64,000 nt of DNA from the NCBI GenBank assembly GCA_016214955.1, contig JACRMN010000012.1, forward strand, positions 372,001 to 436,000, in the 5' to 3' direction. The DNA comes from Deltaproteobacteria bacterium. GTDB lineage: Bacteria; Myxococcota; Myxococcia; Myxococcales; Anaeromyxobacteraceae. The notes below the pieces were generated by a model, which had not been told where the DNA came from, did not search any database, and saw only the letters and a program-made list of their open reading frames with translations. The translations under genes and the position numbers were made by a program. Positions 33,255 to 42,454 of this stretch are shown piece by piece; the first letter of the stretch is position 1; each line of letters starts with the position of its first letter.

Positions 33255-34413
33255 CCGCCTGTCCGCGATTCTCGCCGCACTGGCCCTCGCCGCACCGCTC
33301 GCCGCCCTCGCCGACGTCAGCGTCTGCGTCTGGGGCACCATCACCGGCCCCGACGCCGGCGTGAACGGCATGAGCTACGGCACGGTGGCCTACCTCGAGC
33401 ACCTCAACCAGACCCAGGGTGGAATCGCCGGCCAGAAGGTGAAGGTCCTGCTTCTCGACGGCCGCTACAAGCTCGACGAGGAGCTCAAGATCTACCGCCG
33501 CTGCGTGGACCAGGAGAACGCGGTGCTGGTGAAGGGCTGGTCCACCGGCTCGGCCAAGGCGCTCCGCGAGCAGGTGCAGCAGGACGGCGTGCCCTTCGTC
33601 TCCGAGACCTTCTCCAGCGAGGTGCTCGACCCCGCCAAGTATCCGTTCCTCTTCATCCAGGGCGCCACCTACGAGCAGCAGATGCTCATCGGCCTGCGCG
33701 CCGCCAAGGCCCAGGGCGCCAGGAAGGTCATGCTCATGCACGGCGACGTCGAGTACGGCCGCGCCCCGGTGGCGGTGGTCCGCAAGTCCGGCGACATCGA
33801 GAAGATGGGGCTCGAGCTCGTGGACACCATCGAGTTCCGCTACGACGCCCAGGACCTCACCGCCCAGCTCCTCCGGGTGAAGTCCAAGAGCCCCGACGTG
33901 GTCTACATCCAGGCCTCCACCCCCCAGGCCCTCGTCATCCTCCGCGACGCCGCCAAGGTCGGCCTCTCGGCCAAGCTCTTCATCGGCAACATGTACAACA
34001 TCCACCCCAGCATCCCGGAGCAGCTGGGGGCCGCCGCCGAGGGCTTCCGCGCCATCCAGCTCTACTCCAACTACGGCGACGCCATCCCGGCGATGAAGGA
34101 GATCGAGGCCTTCAAGGCCAGGAACACCGTCGAGAAGCAGGACCTGTACTTCATGAAGGGCTGGTTCGGCGGCAAGTTCATCGCCGCCGGCATCGCCAGC
34201 GCCATCCAGAAGAACGGCGGCAAGCCGCCCGCCGACATCAAGGCCTTCCGCAGGGCGGTCCGCGACGCGCTGGAGGCCCTGAAGGACCTCGACTCCGGCG
34301 GCATCGCCCCGCCCTCCACCTGGGCCAACCACCAGGGGCCCACCCAGGCCCGCATGGCCGAGGTGAAGGGCGGCAAGTACGTCTCCGCCGGCGAGTGGGT
34401 CAACGCGCAGTAG
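33238..34413 (+). CDS. Periplasmic substrate-binding protein of the ABC transporter
   Basis: 391 residues with a signal peptide (cleavage near AALAD) and the type I periplasmic-binding fold of LivJ/LivK-like proteins. Examples are GTITGPDAGVNGMSYG, ENAVLVKGWSTGSAKAL and VVYIQASTPQALVILRDAAKVG. The binding-site residues differ from canonical leucine-binding proteins as far as can be seen (SETFSSEVLD region), consistent with another ligand. The GTG at 33238 follows GGAGG. It defines the specificity of the importer. Confidence 0.88.
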   Translation: MRKPISRLSAILAALALAAPLAALADVSVCVWGTITGPDAGVNGMSYGTVAYLEHLNQTQGGIAGQKVKVLLLDGRYKLDEELKIYRRCVDQENAVLVKGWSTGSAKALREQVQQDGVPFVSETFSSEVLDPAKYPFLFIQGATYEQQMLIGLRAAKAQGARKVMLMHGDVEYGRAPVAVVRKSGDIEKMGLELVDTIEFRYDAQDLTAQLLRVKSKSPDVVYIQASTPQALVILRDAAKVGLSAKLFIGNMYNIHPSIPEQLGAAAEGFRAIQLYSNYGDAIPAMKEIEAFKARNTVEKQDLYFMKGWFGGKFIAAGIASAIQKNGGKPPADIKAFRRAVRDALEALKDLDSGGIAPPSTWANHQGPTQARMAEVKGGKYVSAGEWVNAQ

Positions 34414-34427
34414 CGCGGAGCCGGTCC

Positions 34428-35141
34428 ATGCTCGAAGCCCGCCAGGTCTCCCTCCGCTACGACGGCGTCATCCAGGCCGTCGACGGCGTCGACTTCACCG
34501 TCGCACCGGGAGGCCTGGTGGCGCTGCTCGGTCCCAACGGGGCCGGCAAGAGCACGCTGCTCAAGGCGGTGGCCGGCATGCTGCCCTTCGAGCAGGGTGA
34601 GGTGGCGGCGGGGAGCATCTCCTTCGACGGCCGGTCGCTCCTGGGGATGCACCCGGCCTCCATCGCCCGCCTCGGCATCGCGCTGGTGCAGGAGGGGCGC
34701 CAGTGCTTCCGCGGCCTCTCCATCGCCGAGAACCTGAAGGCCGCCTCCCTGGCCCGGCCGCGGGGCGCGGCGACCCGCCTCGACATGGTGTTCGACTACT
34801 TCCCCTTCCTGCGGGAGATGCGGCAGCGGCCCGCCGGCCACCTCTCTGGCGGCCAGCTGCAGATGCTGGTCATCGGCATGGCGATGATGGGCCAGCCGCG
34901 CCTGCTGCTGCTCGACGAGCCCAGCCTCGGGCTCTCGCCCACCATGGTGCAGACCGTCTTCGACGTGGTGGAGCGGATGCACCACGAGCTCTCGGTGACG
35001 GTGGTGGTCGCCGAGCAGACCGTCCCGCGGCTCCTCAAGATGGCCACCGACGTCTACGTGCTCTCGCGCGGACGGGTGGTGATGCACACCCCGCCGGCCC
35101 AGGCCGACGAGGAGACCTTGCAGCGCGTGTACCTCAGCTGA
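34428..35141 (+). CDS. livF: ABC transporter ATPase (LivF-like)
   Basis: 237 residues. Walker A LLGPNGAGKST, Q-loop LVQEGRQCFRGL (LivF-type REGR variant), signature LSGGQLQML, Walker B LLLLDEPSLGLSP and the switch residue region VVAEQTVPRLLKMA, in which Gln replaces His as usual for LivF. Second ATPase of the importer. The aldehyde dehydrogenase gene follows after 16 bases, tying transport and metabolism in one operon. Confidence 0.9.
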   Translation: MLEARQVSLRYDGVIQAVDGVDFTVAPGGLVALLGPNGAGKSTLLKAVAGMLPFEQGEVAAGSISFDGRSLLGMHPASIARLGIALVQEGRQCFRGLSIAENLKAASLARPRGAATRLDMVFDYFPFLREMRQRPAGHLSGGQLQMLVIGMAMMGQPRLLLLDEPSLGLSPTMVQTVFDVVERMHHELSVTVVVAEQTVPRLLKMATDVYVLSRGRVVMHTPPAQADEETLQRVYLS

Positions 35142-35157
35142 CACGGAGGACGAGGCG

Positions 35158-36594
35158 ATGACCGACCAGATCTACGTCGATGGTGCCTGGCGCAGGCCGG
35201 CCAGCGGGGAGACCCTCCCGGTGGTCTGCCCCAGCGACGGCAAGGAGTTCGCCCGCATCGCGCGCGGAGGGGCGAAGGACATCGACGCCGCGGTGGCCGC
35301 GGCGCGCCGGGCCTACGAGGGACCCTGGGGCAAGCTCACCGCCCTGGAGCGCGGCCGGCTGCTCATGAAGGTGGGGGTGAAGATCGCCGAGCACGCCGAG
35401 GAGCTGGCCCAGCTCGAGGCCCGCGACACCGGCAAGCCGCTCAAGCAGGCCCGGGCCGACATGGTGGCCGCCGCCCGCTACTTCGAGTTCTACGGCGCCG
35501 CGGCCGACAAGGTGCACGGCGAGGTCATCCCCTTCCTGGCCGGCTACACGGTGCTGGTGAAGCACGAGGCCCGGGGCGTGACCGGCAACATCATCCCCTG
35601 GAACTACCCGGCCCAGATGTTCGGCCGCACCCTGGCCCCGTCGCTGGCGGTGGGCAACGCCGCGGTGCTGAAGCCGGCCGAAGAGGCCTGCCTCACCTCG
35701 CTGCGCATCGCCCAGCTCTGCCACGAGGTGGGCTTCCCGCCCGGCACCATCAACGTCGTCACCGGCCTCGGCGAGGAGGCCGGCGCCGCCCTCGCCGGCC
35801 ACCCCGGCGTCGACTTCGTGGCCTTCACCGGCTCACCGCAGGTGGGCACGCTCATCCAGAAGGCCTGTGCCGACCACCACCGCGCCTGCGTGCTGGAGCT
35901 GGGCGGGAAGTCGCCGCAGATCGTCTTCGAGGACGCGAAGTTCGAGAGCGTGCTGCCGGTGGTGGTGAACGCCATCGTCCAGAACGGCGGGCAGACCTGC
36001 TCCGCCGGCAGCCGCGTCCTGATCCAGCGCTCCATCTACGAGAGGTTCACCGCCCAGCTCGCCGAGCGCTTCGCCAGGCTGCGCGTCGGCAGCCACGAGA
36101 TGGACCTCGACTGCGGCCCGCTCATCAGCGCGGTGCAGCGCGACCGGGTGGCCCGCTTCGTGCGCGACGCCAGGGCCGCCCGGATCCCGGTGCTGGCCGA
36201 GGCGCAGCTCGCCCCCGGCGTCCCGGCGGGCGGCTACTACGCGGCGCCCGTGCTCTTCGGCAACGTGCCCCTCGATCACGAGCTGGCCTGCGAGGAGGTT
36301 TTCGGCCCGGTGCTCTCGGCCATCCCCTTCGAGGACGAGGCCGACGCCATCCGCATCGCCAACGGTACGCCCTACGGCCTGGCGGCGGGCATCTGGACCA
36401 CCGATGGCACGCGGCAGATGCGGGTGGCCCACGCCATGCGTTGCGGGCAGGTGTTCGTCAACGGGTACGGGGCGGGCGGCGGCATCGAGCTGCCGTTCGG
36501 CGGCATCAAGAAGAGCGGCCACGGGCGCGAGAAGGGGCTGGAGGCCATGCGCGAGTTCTCCGTGGTCAAGACCATCGTCATCAACCACGGCTGA
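35158..36594 (+). CDS. NAD(P)-dependent aldehyde dehydrogenase
   Basis: 478 residues, standard ALDH superfamily. The catalytic Cys is C281 in NGGQTCSAGSR, and the general-base Glu lies in ACVLELGGKSPQIV. Also present are the cofactor loop FTGSPQVGTLIQ, the NAD-site IIPWNYPAQM, and the C-terminal PFGGIKKSGHGREKG. It oxidises an aldehyde intermediate to the acid; the substrate is unknown. CGGAGGACGAGGCG precedes the ATG. It lies between transporter and SDR genes, and both probably act on consecutive alcohol/aldehyde steps. Confidence 0.93.
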   Translation: MTDQIYVDGAWRRPASGETLPVVCPSDGKEFARIARGGAKDIDAAVAAARRAYEGPWGKLTALERGRLLMKVGVKIAEHAEELAQLEARDTGKPLKQARADMVAAARYFEFYGAAADKVHGEVIPFLAGYTVLVKHEARGVTGNIIPWNYPAQMFGRTLAPSLAVGNAAVLKPAEEACLTSLRIAQLCHEVGFPPGTINVVTGLGEEAGAALAGHPGVDFVAFTGSPQVGTLIQKACADHHRACVLELGGKSPQIVFEDAKFESVLPVVVNAIVQNGGQTCSAGSRVLIQRSIYERFTAQLAERFARLRVGSHEMDLDCGPLISAVQRDRVARFVRDARAARIPVLAEAQLAPGVPAGGYYAAPVLFGNVPLDHELACEEVFGPVLSAIPFEDEADAIRIANGTPYGLAAGIWTTDGTRQMRVAHAMRCGQVFVNGYGAGGGIELPFGGIKKSGHGREKGLEAMREFSVVKTIVINHG

Positions 36595-36606
36595 GGGAGA
36601 GGACCC

Positions 36607-37356
36607 ATGCGTCTCGCGAAGAAGAAGATCATCGTCACCGGCGGCGGCTCGGGCTTCGGCGCGGCCATGTCGCGTCTCTTCGTCAAGGAGGGGGCCCAGG
36701 TGCTGGTCGCCGACCTCAACGGCGCCGCCGCCGAGAAGGTGGCCAGGGAGATCGGGCCCGGCGCCCTGCCCTTCACCGCAGACGTGGCCGACGGCAAGCA
36801 GGTGAAGGCCATGGTGGAGAAGGCGGTCTCGGCCTTCGGCGACCTCGACGGCGTGGTCAACAACGCCGGCTACACCCACAAGAACATGCCCATGCTCGAC
36901 GTGGACGAAGCCAGCTTCGACCGCGTCTACGACGTCAACGTGAAGTCCATCTACTGGGCGGCGCAGGCGGCGGTGCCGGTGTTCCGCAAGCGCGGCGGCG
37001 GCGTCTTCCTCAACATCGCCTCCACCGCCGGCATCCGGCCGCGCCCGGGCCTCTCCTGGTACAACGGCTCCAAGGCCGCCGCCATCATCCTCACCCGCTC
37101 CATGGCGGTGGAGCTGGCGCCCGACAAGATCCGCGTCAACGCCCTCTGTCCGGTGATGGGCGCCACCGGAATGCTCGAGTCCTTCATGGGCATGCCCGAC
37201 ACCCCGCAGAATCGGGCCAAGTTCGTGGGCACCATCCCGCTCGGCCGCCTGGCCGAGGCAGAGGACATCGCCAAGGCCGCCATCTACTTCCTGGCCGACG
37301 AGTCCGACTTCATCACCGGCGTCTGCATGCCGGTCGACGGCGGCCGCACCATCTAG
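36607..37356 (+). CDS. Short-chain dehydrogenase/reductase
   Basis: 249 residues, classical SDR. The cofactor motif TGGGSGFGAAM, NNAGYTHKN, catalytic Ser in LNIASTAG, and the YxxxK pair in WYNGSKAAAI are all present. DLNGAAAEKV after the second strand has an Asp, indicating NAD rather than NADP preference. The C-terminus FITGVCMPVDGGRTI is typical. It oxidises a secondary alcohol or reduces the corresponding ketone. It is 12 bases after the aldehyde dehydrogenase gene. Confidence 0.92.
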   Translation: MRLAKKKIIVTGGGSGFGAAMSRLFVKEGAQVLVADLNGAAAEKVAREIGPGALPFTADVADGKQVKAMVEKAVSAFGDLDGVVNNAGYTHKNMPMLDVDEASFDRVYDVNVKSIYWAAQAAVPVFRKRGGGVFLNIASTAGIRPRPGLSWYNGSKAAAIILTRSMAVELAPDKIRVNALCPVMGATGMLESFMGMPDTPQNRAKFVGTIPLGRLAEAEDIAKAAIYFLADESDFITGVCMPVDGGRTI

Positions 37357-37367
37357 CGTCCCGGGCC

Positions 37368-38723
37368 ATGGGCGAGCGCGCCGCGATGAAGGTCCTCTCG
37401 CCCACGGCCATCCTGGGTTACGGCTTCCCGGCGGCCTCCTTCGAGCGGGGGCTCTCGCTCCGGCCCGACGTCATCGCCGTCGACGCAGGCAGCACCGACC
37501 CCGGCCCCCACTACCTGGGGGCCGGGAAGTCCTTCACCAGCCGCAAGGCGGTGAAGCGCGACCTCGCCCACATGCTGCGCGCGGGCCGCGCCCTGGGCAT
37601 CCCGGTGCTGGTCGGCTCGGCCGGCGGCGCCGGGGCGGCGCCCCACCTGGCCTGGAGCGAGGAGATCGTCCTCGAGATCGCCCGCGAGGAGGGGCTGCGC
37701 TTCCGGATGGCGGTCATCCCCGCCGACGTGCCGGCGGCCCGGGTGGTGGAGGGGCTGCGCCGGGGGCGGGTGACGCCCATGGCCTGCGCCCCGCCCCTCA
37801 CCGAGGCCGACGTCACCGGCAGCGCCCACCTCGTGGCGCAGATGGGCCACGAGCCCATCCTCGAGGCCCTGGCGGGCGGCGCCGAGGTGGTGCTCTGCGG
37901 CCGGGCCTACGACCCCGCGCCCTTCGCCGCGCCGGCGCTGCGGGCCGGCTTCGACCCGGGGCTGGCGCTCCACATGGGCAAGATCCTGGAGTGCGCCGCC
38001 ATCGCCGCCACGCCCGGCAGCGGCAGCGACTGCGTGCTGGCCACGCTCCGGGAGGACTGCTTCGAGCTGCAGGCCCTCTCCGACGTCCGGCGCTTCACGG
38101 CGCTCTCGGCGGCGGCCCACTCCCTCTACGAGAAGTCCGACCCCTACGAGCTGCCCGGGCCCGGCGGCACCCTCGACCTGCGCGCCACCCGCTACCAGGA
38201 GCTCCCCGGCGGCCGGGTGCGGGTCTCGGGCACGCGCCTCGCGCCCACGCCCTACGCGGTGAAGCTGGAGGGGGCGCGGCGCATCGGCTGCCGGGCCATC
38301 AGCATCGCCGGGGTCCGCGACCCCATCCTCATCGGGCAGGTGGAGCAGGTGCTGGAGACCGTGCGGGCCCAGGTGGTGGAGTCCACCGGCACCAGCGCCC
38401 GGGTGCTGTTCCACGTCTACGGCAAGAACGGCGTGATGGGGCCGCTCGAGCCGCGGCAGGAGCCGGCCCACGAGCTCGGCATCGTCATCGAGGCGGTGCA
38501 CCCGGAGCAGGCCGAGGCCGACACCGTCTGCTCGCTGGTGCGCAGCACACTGCTCCACTTCGGCTACCCGGGGCGCATCTCCACCGCCGGCAACCTGGCG
38601 CTGCTCTACAGCCCCTCCGACATCAGCTGCGGCGAGGTGTACGAGTTCTCCGTCTACCACCTGCTGCGCGTGGACGATCCCGTCGAGCTCTTCCCGGTGC
38701 GCTACCTGGAGGTGGGGCGATGA
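37368..38723 (+). CDS. AtuA-family (DUF1446) protein
   Basis: 451 residues, matching the acyclic-terpene-utilization AtuA family: VIAVDAGSTDPGPHYLGAG near the start, VLVGSAGGAGAAPHL, and EVVLCGRAYDPAPFAAPAL. The C-terminal half holds SDPYELPGPGGTLDLR and the VYEFSVYHLLRVDDP end. AtuA is needed for citronellol/geraniol degradation in Pseudomonas but its reaction is not established. Most relatives are paired with DUF4387, as here, and lie beside CoA-transferases or MmgE/PrpD genes. An alternative ATG lies at 37386. Confidence 0.85.
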   Translation: MGERAAMKVLSPTAILGYGFPAASFERGLSLRPDVIAVDAGSTDPGPHYLGAGKSFTSRKAVKRDLAHMLRAGRALGIPVLVGSAGGAGAAPHLAWSEEIVLEIAREEGLRFRMAVIPADVPAARVVEGLRRGRVTPMACAPPLTEADVTGSAHLVAQMGHEPILEALAGGAEVVLCGRAYDPAPFAAPALRAGFDPGLALHMGKILECAAIAATPGSGSDCVLATLREDCFELQALSDVRRFTALSAAAHSLYEKSDPYELPGPGGTLDLRATRYQELPGGRVRVSGTRLAPTPYAVKLEGARRIGCRAISIAGVRDPILIGQVEQVLETVRAQVVESTGTSARVLFHVYGKNGVMGPLEPRQEPAHELGIVIEAVHPEQAEADTVCSLVRSTLLHFGYPGRISTAGNLALLYSPSDISCGEVYEFSVYHLLRVDDPVELFPVRYLEVGR

Positions 38724-39070
38724 GCACGGTGCGGCTCCGCGAGGTGGCCCAGGTCATCCGCTCCAAGAACGCCGGCCCCTACGAGCTGACCCTCGACGTC
38801 ATGTTCCCCACCGAGCAGCTCTACGCCCGCATCCGCGACGCCGGGGTGTTCAGCGCTCGGGCCATGGCCGCGCTCTACCGCGTGCCCGAGGCCTCCATCC
38901 TCAAGGTGGTCCACTACGACCCGGCCCGGGCGGTGAAGGTGACCATGGTCCGGCCACTGGTCTCGGGCGCGGTGGGGGAGACCGACGTCTACGGCGCCCA
39001 GCAGCACGCCCCGCTCCTCGACCTGGAGATCCCGGCGGCGCTGGTGGCGGGGGAGGGCAGGGGACGGTGA
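38720..39070 (+). CDS. DUF4387 protein, partner of AtuA-like protein
   Basis: 116 residues with LREVAQVIRSKNAGPYELTLDVMF and VPEASILKVVHYDPARAVKVTM, the hallmark DUF4387 sequence. The ATG overlaps the AtuA stop (ATGA). The two proteins are fused in some bacteria, so they very likely form one complex or enzyme. The activity is unknown. Confidence 0.85.
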   Translation: MSTVRLREVAQVIRSKNAGPYELTLDVMFPTEQLYARIRDAGVFSARAMAALYRVPEASILKVVHYDPARAVKVTMVRPLVSGAVGETDVYGAQQHAPLLDLEIPAALVAGEGRGR

Positions 39071-39200
39071 GTGGCTTCCGTTCCGCGCCCGGCCCGGGTA
39101 CACCAGCCGGTGGTCCGCCCGCGAACCCACGCGCCCGGGCCGCACCCGGGCCGCCCCGGGGAGCGGCCGCCGGCGCGCCAACCGAGAAGGAGGAGGCCCC

Positions 39201-40331
39201 GTGAAGACCCTGGCTACGGTGCTCCGCGCCGTCACCGACAAGCGCCCCTACGTGGATTCCCGCCCCCTGGCCGTCGAGGAGGTGACGCTGGGCGCGCCCC
39301 GCGCCGGCGAGCTGCTGGTACGCATGGAGGCCGCCGGCGTCTGCCACTCCGATCTCTCGGTGGTGGACGGCTCCCGGGTGCGGCCGCTCCCCATGGCGCT
39401 GGGCCACGAGGCGGCCGGCGTGGTGGAGGCGGTGGGTCCCGGCGTGCGCGACGTGAAGGCCGGCGACCACGTGGTGCTCACCTTCGTGCCCAGCTGCGGC
39501 GTCTGCGCCGAGTGCTCCTCGGGCCGGCCGGCCCTCTGCACCCCGGGAGCCGCGGCCAACGGCGCCGGGGCGCTGCTCCACGGCCCCTCGCTGCTCTCCG
39601 ACGCCTCCGGCGCCCCCATCCACCACCACATGGGCATCAGCGGCTTCGCCCGCCACGCCGTGGTGGCCCGCGAGTCGGCGGTGGTGGTGCCCTCCGACGT
39701 GCCCCTGGTCACCGCCGCCCTCTTCGGCTGCGCGGTGCTCACCGGGGCAGGGGCGGTGATGAACACCGCCCCGGTGCGGCCGGGCCAGGCGGTGGCGGTC
39801 TTCGGCCTCGGCGGCGTGGGCCAGGCGGCGGTGATGGGCGCGGCCGCGGCAGGCGCCGCCATGGTCATCGCCGTGGACCCGGTGGAGGCGAAGCGCAAGC
39901 TGGCGCTGCAGGTGGGCGCCACCCACGCGCTGGCGCCCGAGGGGGCGGAGCAGCGCATCAAGGAGCTCACCGGCGGCGGCGCCGAGCTGGCCTACGAGGC
40001 CGCCGGGGTGCCGGCGGTGCTGGAGGCCACCTTCCGCTCGCTGCGGCGCGGCGGCACCGCGGTGGCCATGGGCCTGCCCCACCCCTCGCGCACCCTGACC
40101 CTGCCGGCCCTGGCCTTCGCCGGCGAGGGGAAGAACCTGGTGGGCTCGTACATGGGCTCCTCCTCGCCCCAGCGCGACATCCCGCGCTACCTGGCGCTGT
40201 GGAAGGCGGGCAAGATGCCGGTGGACAGGCTGCTCACCGACACGCTGCCGCTCTCCCGCGTCAACGAGGCCATGGAGGCGCTGGCCAGCGGGCAGGCGGT
40301 GCGGCAGGTGCTGCTGCCGCAGGCGCCCTGA
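39201..40331 (+). CDS. Zinc-dependent alcohol dehydrogenase
   Basis: 376 residues, medium-chain class III-like. The catalytic zinc site is Cys in GVCHSDLS, the His-Glu of LGHEAAGVVEAVG and a further Cys in ALFGCAVLTGAG. A structural-zinc loop is present but reduced: CGVCAECSSGRPALC. Coenzyme motif AVFGLGGVGQAAVMGA is followed by IAVDPVEAKRKLA, with Asp favouring NAD. AAGGAGGAGG precedes the GTG. It is separated by 130 bases of GC-rich inverted-repeat-containing DNA from the DUF4387 gene, so it may have its own promoter. It could oxidise the alcohol upstream of the aldehyde dehydrogenase. Confidence 0.92.
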   Translation: MKTLATVLRAVTDKRPYVDSRPLAVEEVTLGAPRAGELLVRMEAAGVCHSDLSVVDGSRVRPLPMALGHEAAGVVEAVGPGVRDVKAGDHVVLTFVPSCGVCAECSSGRPALCTPGAAANGAGALLHGPSLLSDASGAPIHHHMGISGFARHAVVARESAVVVPSDVPLVTAALFGCAVLTGAGAVMNTAPVRPGQAVAVFGLGGVGQAAVMGAAAAGAAMVIAVDPVEAKRKLALQVGATHALAPEGAEQRIKELTGGGAELAYEAAGVPAVLEATFRSLRRGGTAVAMGLPHPSRTLTLPALAFAGEGKNLVGSYMGSSSPQRDIPRYLALWKAGKMPVDRLLTDTLPLSRVNEAMEALASGQAVRQVLLPQAP

Positions 40332-40359
40332 GCGGCATGGCGGGCGGAGGGAGTCACCC

Positions 40360-41175
40360 ATGGTGAAGCATCTCCTGGTTCACGTCGACTCGACGCCGCG
40401 CAGCGAGGAGCGGCTGGGCCTGGCGCTGGCGGTGGCCCGGCGCCACGGCGCCCGGGTCACCGGCCTCTTCGCCGAGCTGGAGACCATGGGCGGCAGCCTG
40501 GTGGCCCGGCGCACGCCCGACCAGGTGCACGAGGCGGCCCGCGCCGCGCAGGCACGGTTCGGCGCGGCTGTGGCCGCGGCCGGCGCCCCCTCGGCCTGGT
40601 GGACGCTGGCCGGCGCCGAGCCCTCCGACCTGGTGGGCCGCTTCGTCACCTGTGCCCGCTACGCCGACCTCGCCGTCCTCGGCCAGCCCGAGGAGCACGG
40701 CCGCATGCCGCACTACCTGGTGGACCAGGTGGTGCTGGAGAGCGGCCGGCCGGCGCTGGTGGTCCCGTCGAGCGGCCGCCACCCCGACGCCGGCCACCGG
40801 GTGGCGGTGGGCTGGAACGCCAGCCGCGAGTCGGCCCGCGCCCTTCACGACGCCATGCCCTTCCTCCGCGCCGCCGAGCAGGTGGGGCTCCTCGCCTTCC
40901 AGCGGGCGGCCGGCGAGGGCGAGGAGCCGGGCGGCCCGCACCCCGACGTGATGGAGCTGCTGGCGCTGCACGGCGTCCGCGCCCGCTACGAGCGGGCCAT
41001 GGCCGACCCGCACGGCATTGGCCTGGCCGGCGTGCTCATGAACCACGCCTTCGACACCCAGGCCGACCTGGTGGTGCTGGGGGCGCGGGCCGAGGGCTTC
41101 CCGGTGAAGCACCTCGGCGAGGTGGCCCGGGAATACCTGCGCTCCATGGCCACGCCGGTGCTGTTCGCCGCCTGA
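40360..41175 (+). CDS. Tandem universal stress protein
   Basis: 271 residues made of two Usp domains. The first starts KHLLVHVDSTPRSEERLGLALAVARRHGA, the second HRVAVGWNASRESARALHDAMPFL. The second ends FDTQADLVVLGARAEGFPVKHLGEVAREYLRSMATPVLFA. The ATP-binding GxxGxxx(S/T) loop is altered (GARAEGFPVKH), so it may not bind ATP. Found downstream of the alcohol dehydrogenase by 28 bases. Confidence 0.88.
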   Translation: MVKHLLVHVDSTPRSEERLGLALAVARRHGARVTGLFAELETMGGSLVARRTPDQVHEAARAAQARFGAAVAAAGAPSAWWTLAGAEPSDLVGRFVTCARYADLAVLGQPEEHGRMPHYLVDQVVLESGRPALVVPSSGRHPDAGHRVAVGWNASRESARALHDAMPFLRAAEQVGLLAFQRAAGEGEEPGGPHPDVMELLALHGVRARYERAMADPHGIGLAGVLMNHAFDTQADLVVLGARAEGFPVKHLGEVAREYLRSMATPVLFAA

Positions 41176-41185
41176 CGGATCGGGC

Positions 41186-42373
41186 GTGGCCGAGCCGACC
41201 GTCCGGCCGGAGGGCCCGGGGAGCCTCCTGGCGCTGACGGTGGTCGGGGCCTCGGCCACCCTCAACCTGTACAGCACCCAGCCGCTCCTGCCGCTGCTGG
41301 GACGCACCCTGGGTGTGCCCCCGGTGGCGGCGGCGCTCACGGTGAGCGCCACCACCGTCGCGGTGGCGCTGGGCTCGCCGCTGGCCGGCTGGCTGGCGGG
41401 CAGGTACGGCCGGCGCCGCACCATCGTGGCGGCGCTGTTCGCGCTGGTGGTGCCGACGCTGCTGGCCGCCACCTCGCGCGGCATCGCCGACCTCTGGGCC
41501 TGGCGCTTCCTGCAGGGGCTGGCGGTGCCGGGCATCTACGCGGTGGGCATCGCCTACGCCACGGTGGAGTGGCAGGCGCACGGCGTCGGGCGGGCCATGG
41601 CGTCGCTCATGACGGGCAACGTGCTCGGCGGCTTCCTGGGGCGACTGGTCGCGGCCACCGCCGCCGCCCGGGCCTCGTGGCGCGCCGCCTTCCTGGCGCT
41701 GGGCGCCGTGACCCTGGCCGCAGCGCTGGCGGTGCGCCACTGGCTCCCGCCCGGCTCCGACAGGCCCGGGCCGGCGCGCAGCGGGCCCCGCGCCGGCCCC
41801 GCCGGCTGGGGCTGGCTGCTCGAGCCGCCGCTCCTCGCCACCCTGGCGGTGGGCATGGGCACCTTGTTCACCAACGGTGCCATGTTCACCTACGTCACCT
41901 TCCACCTCTCGGCGCCGCCCTTCTCCCTCTCGGTGGCCGCCATCGGCTGGCTCTTCGCCGTCTACCTGGTGGGCGCGGCGGTGCTCCCCTTCCTGGGCCG
42001 CTGGCTCGACGAGCTGGGCTCGCGGCGGGCCGTGGCCGCCTCCACGCTGGTGACGCTCCTGGGGATGGGGCTCACGCTGCTGCCCAGCCTGGCCGCGGTG
42101 GCGGCGGGTCTGGTGCTGGTGAGCACCGCGGCCTTCGTGGCCAACGCCGCCGCCACCGCCCACCTCGCGGTGGCCGCCCCGCCGGCGGTGCGCTCGGCCG
42201 CCGCCGGCGCCTACGTCTCCTCCTACTACCTGGGCGGCGCGCTGGGGGCGGTGCTGCCCGGCGCCGCCTGGCACCGCGGCGGCTGGCCGGCCACCGTGGC
42301 CTTCAACGCGGCGGTGCTGGTGCTGGCCACGGCGGGTGCGCTCATCCACTGGCGGCGGCCGCGGGTGCCGTAG
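41186..42373 (+). CDS. MFS transporter
   Basis: 395 residues, twelve hydrophobic helices. It has the MFS signature between helices 2 and 3 (GWLAGRYGRRRTIVAALF) and its echo between helices 8 and 9 (FLGRWLDELGSRRAV). The N-terminal YSTQPLLPLLGRTLGV is like YnfM/drug-proton antiporters. The substrate is unknown. The GTG start lies ten bases after the stress-protein gene. Confidence 0.88.
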   Translation: MAEPTVRPEGPGSLLALTVVGASATLNLYSTQPLLPLLGRTLGVPPVAAALTVSATTVAVALGSPLAGWLAGRYGRRRTIVAALFALVVPTLLAATSRGIADLWAWRFLQGLAVPGIYAVGIAYATVEWQAHGVGRAMASLMTGNVLGGFLGRLVAATAAARASWRAAFLALGAVTLAAALAVRHWLPPGSDRPGPARSGPRAGPAGWGWLLEPPLLATLAVGMGTLFTNGAMFTYVTFHLSAPPFSLSVAAIGWLFAVYLVGAAVLPFLGRWLDELGSRRAVAASTLVTLLGMGLTLLPSLAAVAAGLVLVSTAAFVANAAATAHLAVAAPPAVRSAAAGAYVSSYYLGGALGAVLPGAAWHRGGWPATVAFNAAVLVLATAGALIHWRRPRVP

Positions 42374-42454
42374 CCGAGCCGCGCCGCCACGGCCGGACGG
42401 TGCGCGCCACCCTCGGTCTGCGCTATGGATCGGCCTCCACCGGAGGTGACGGCC

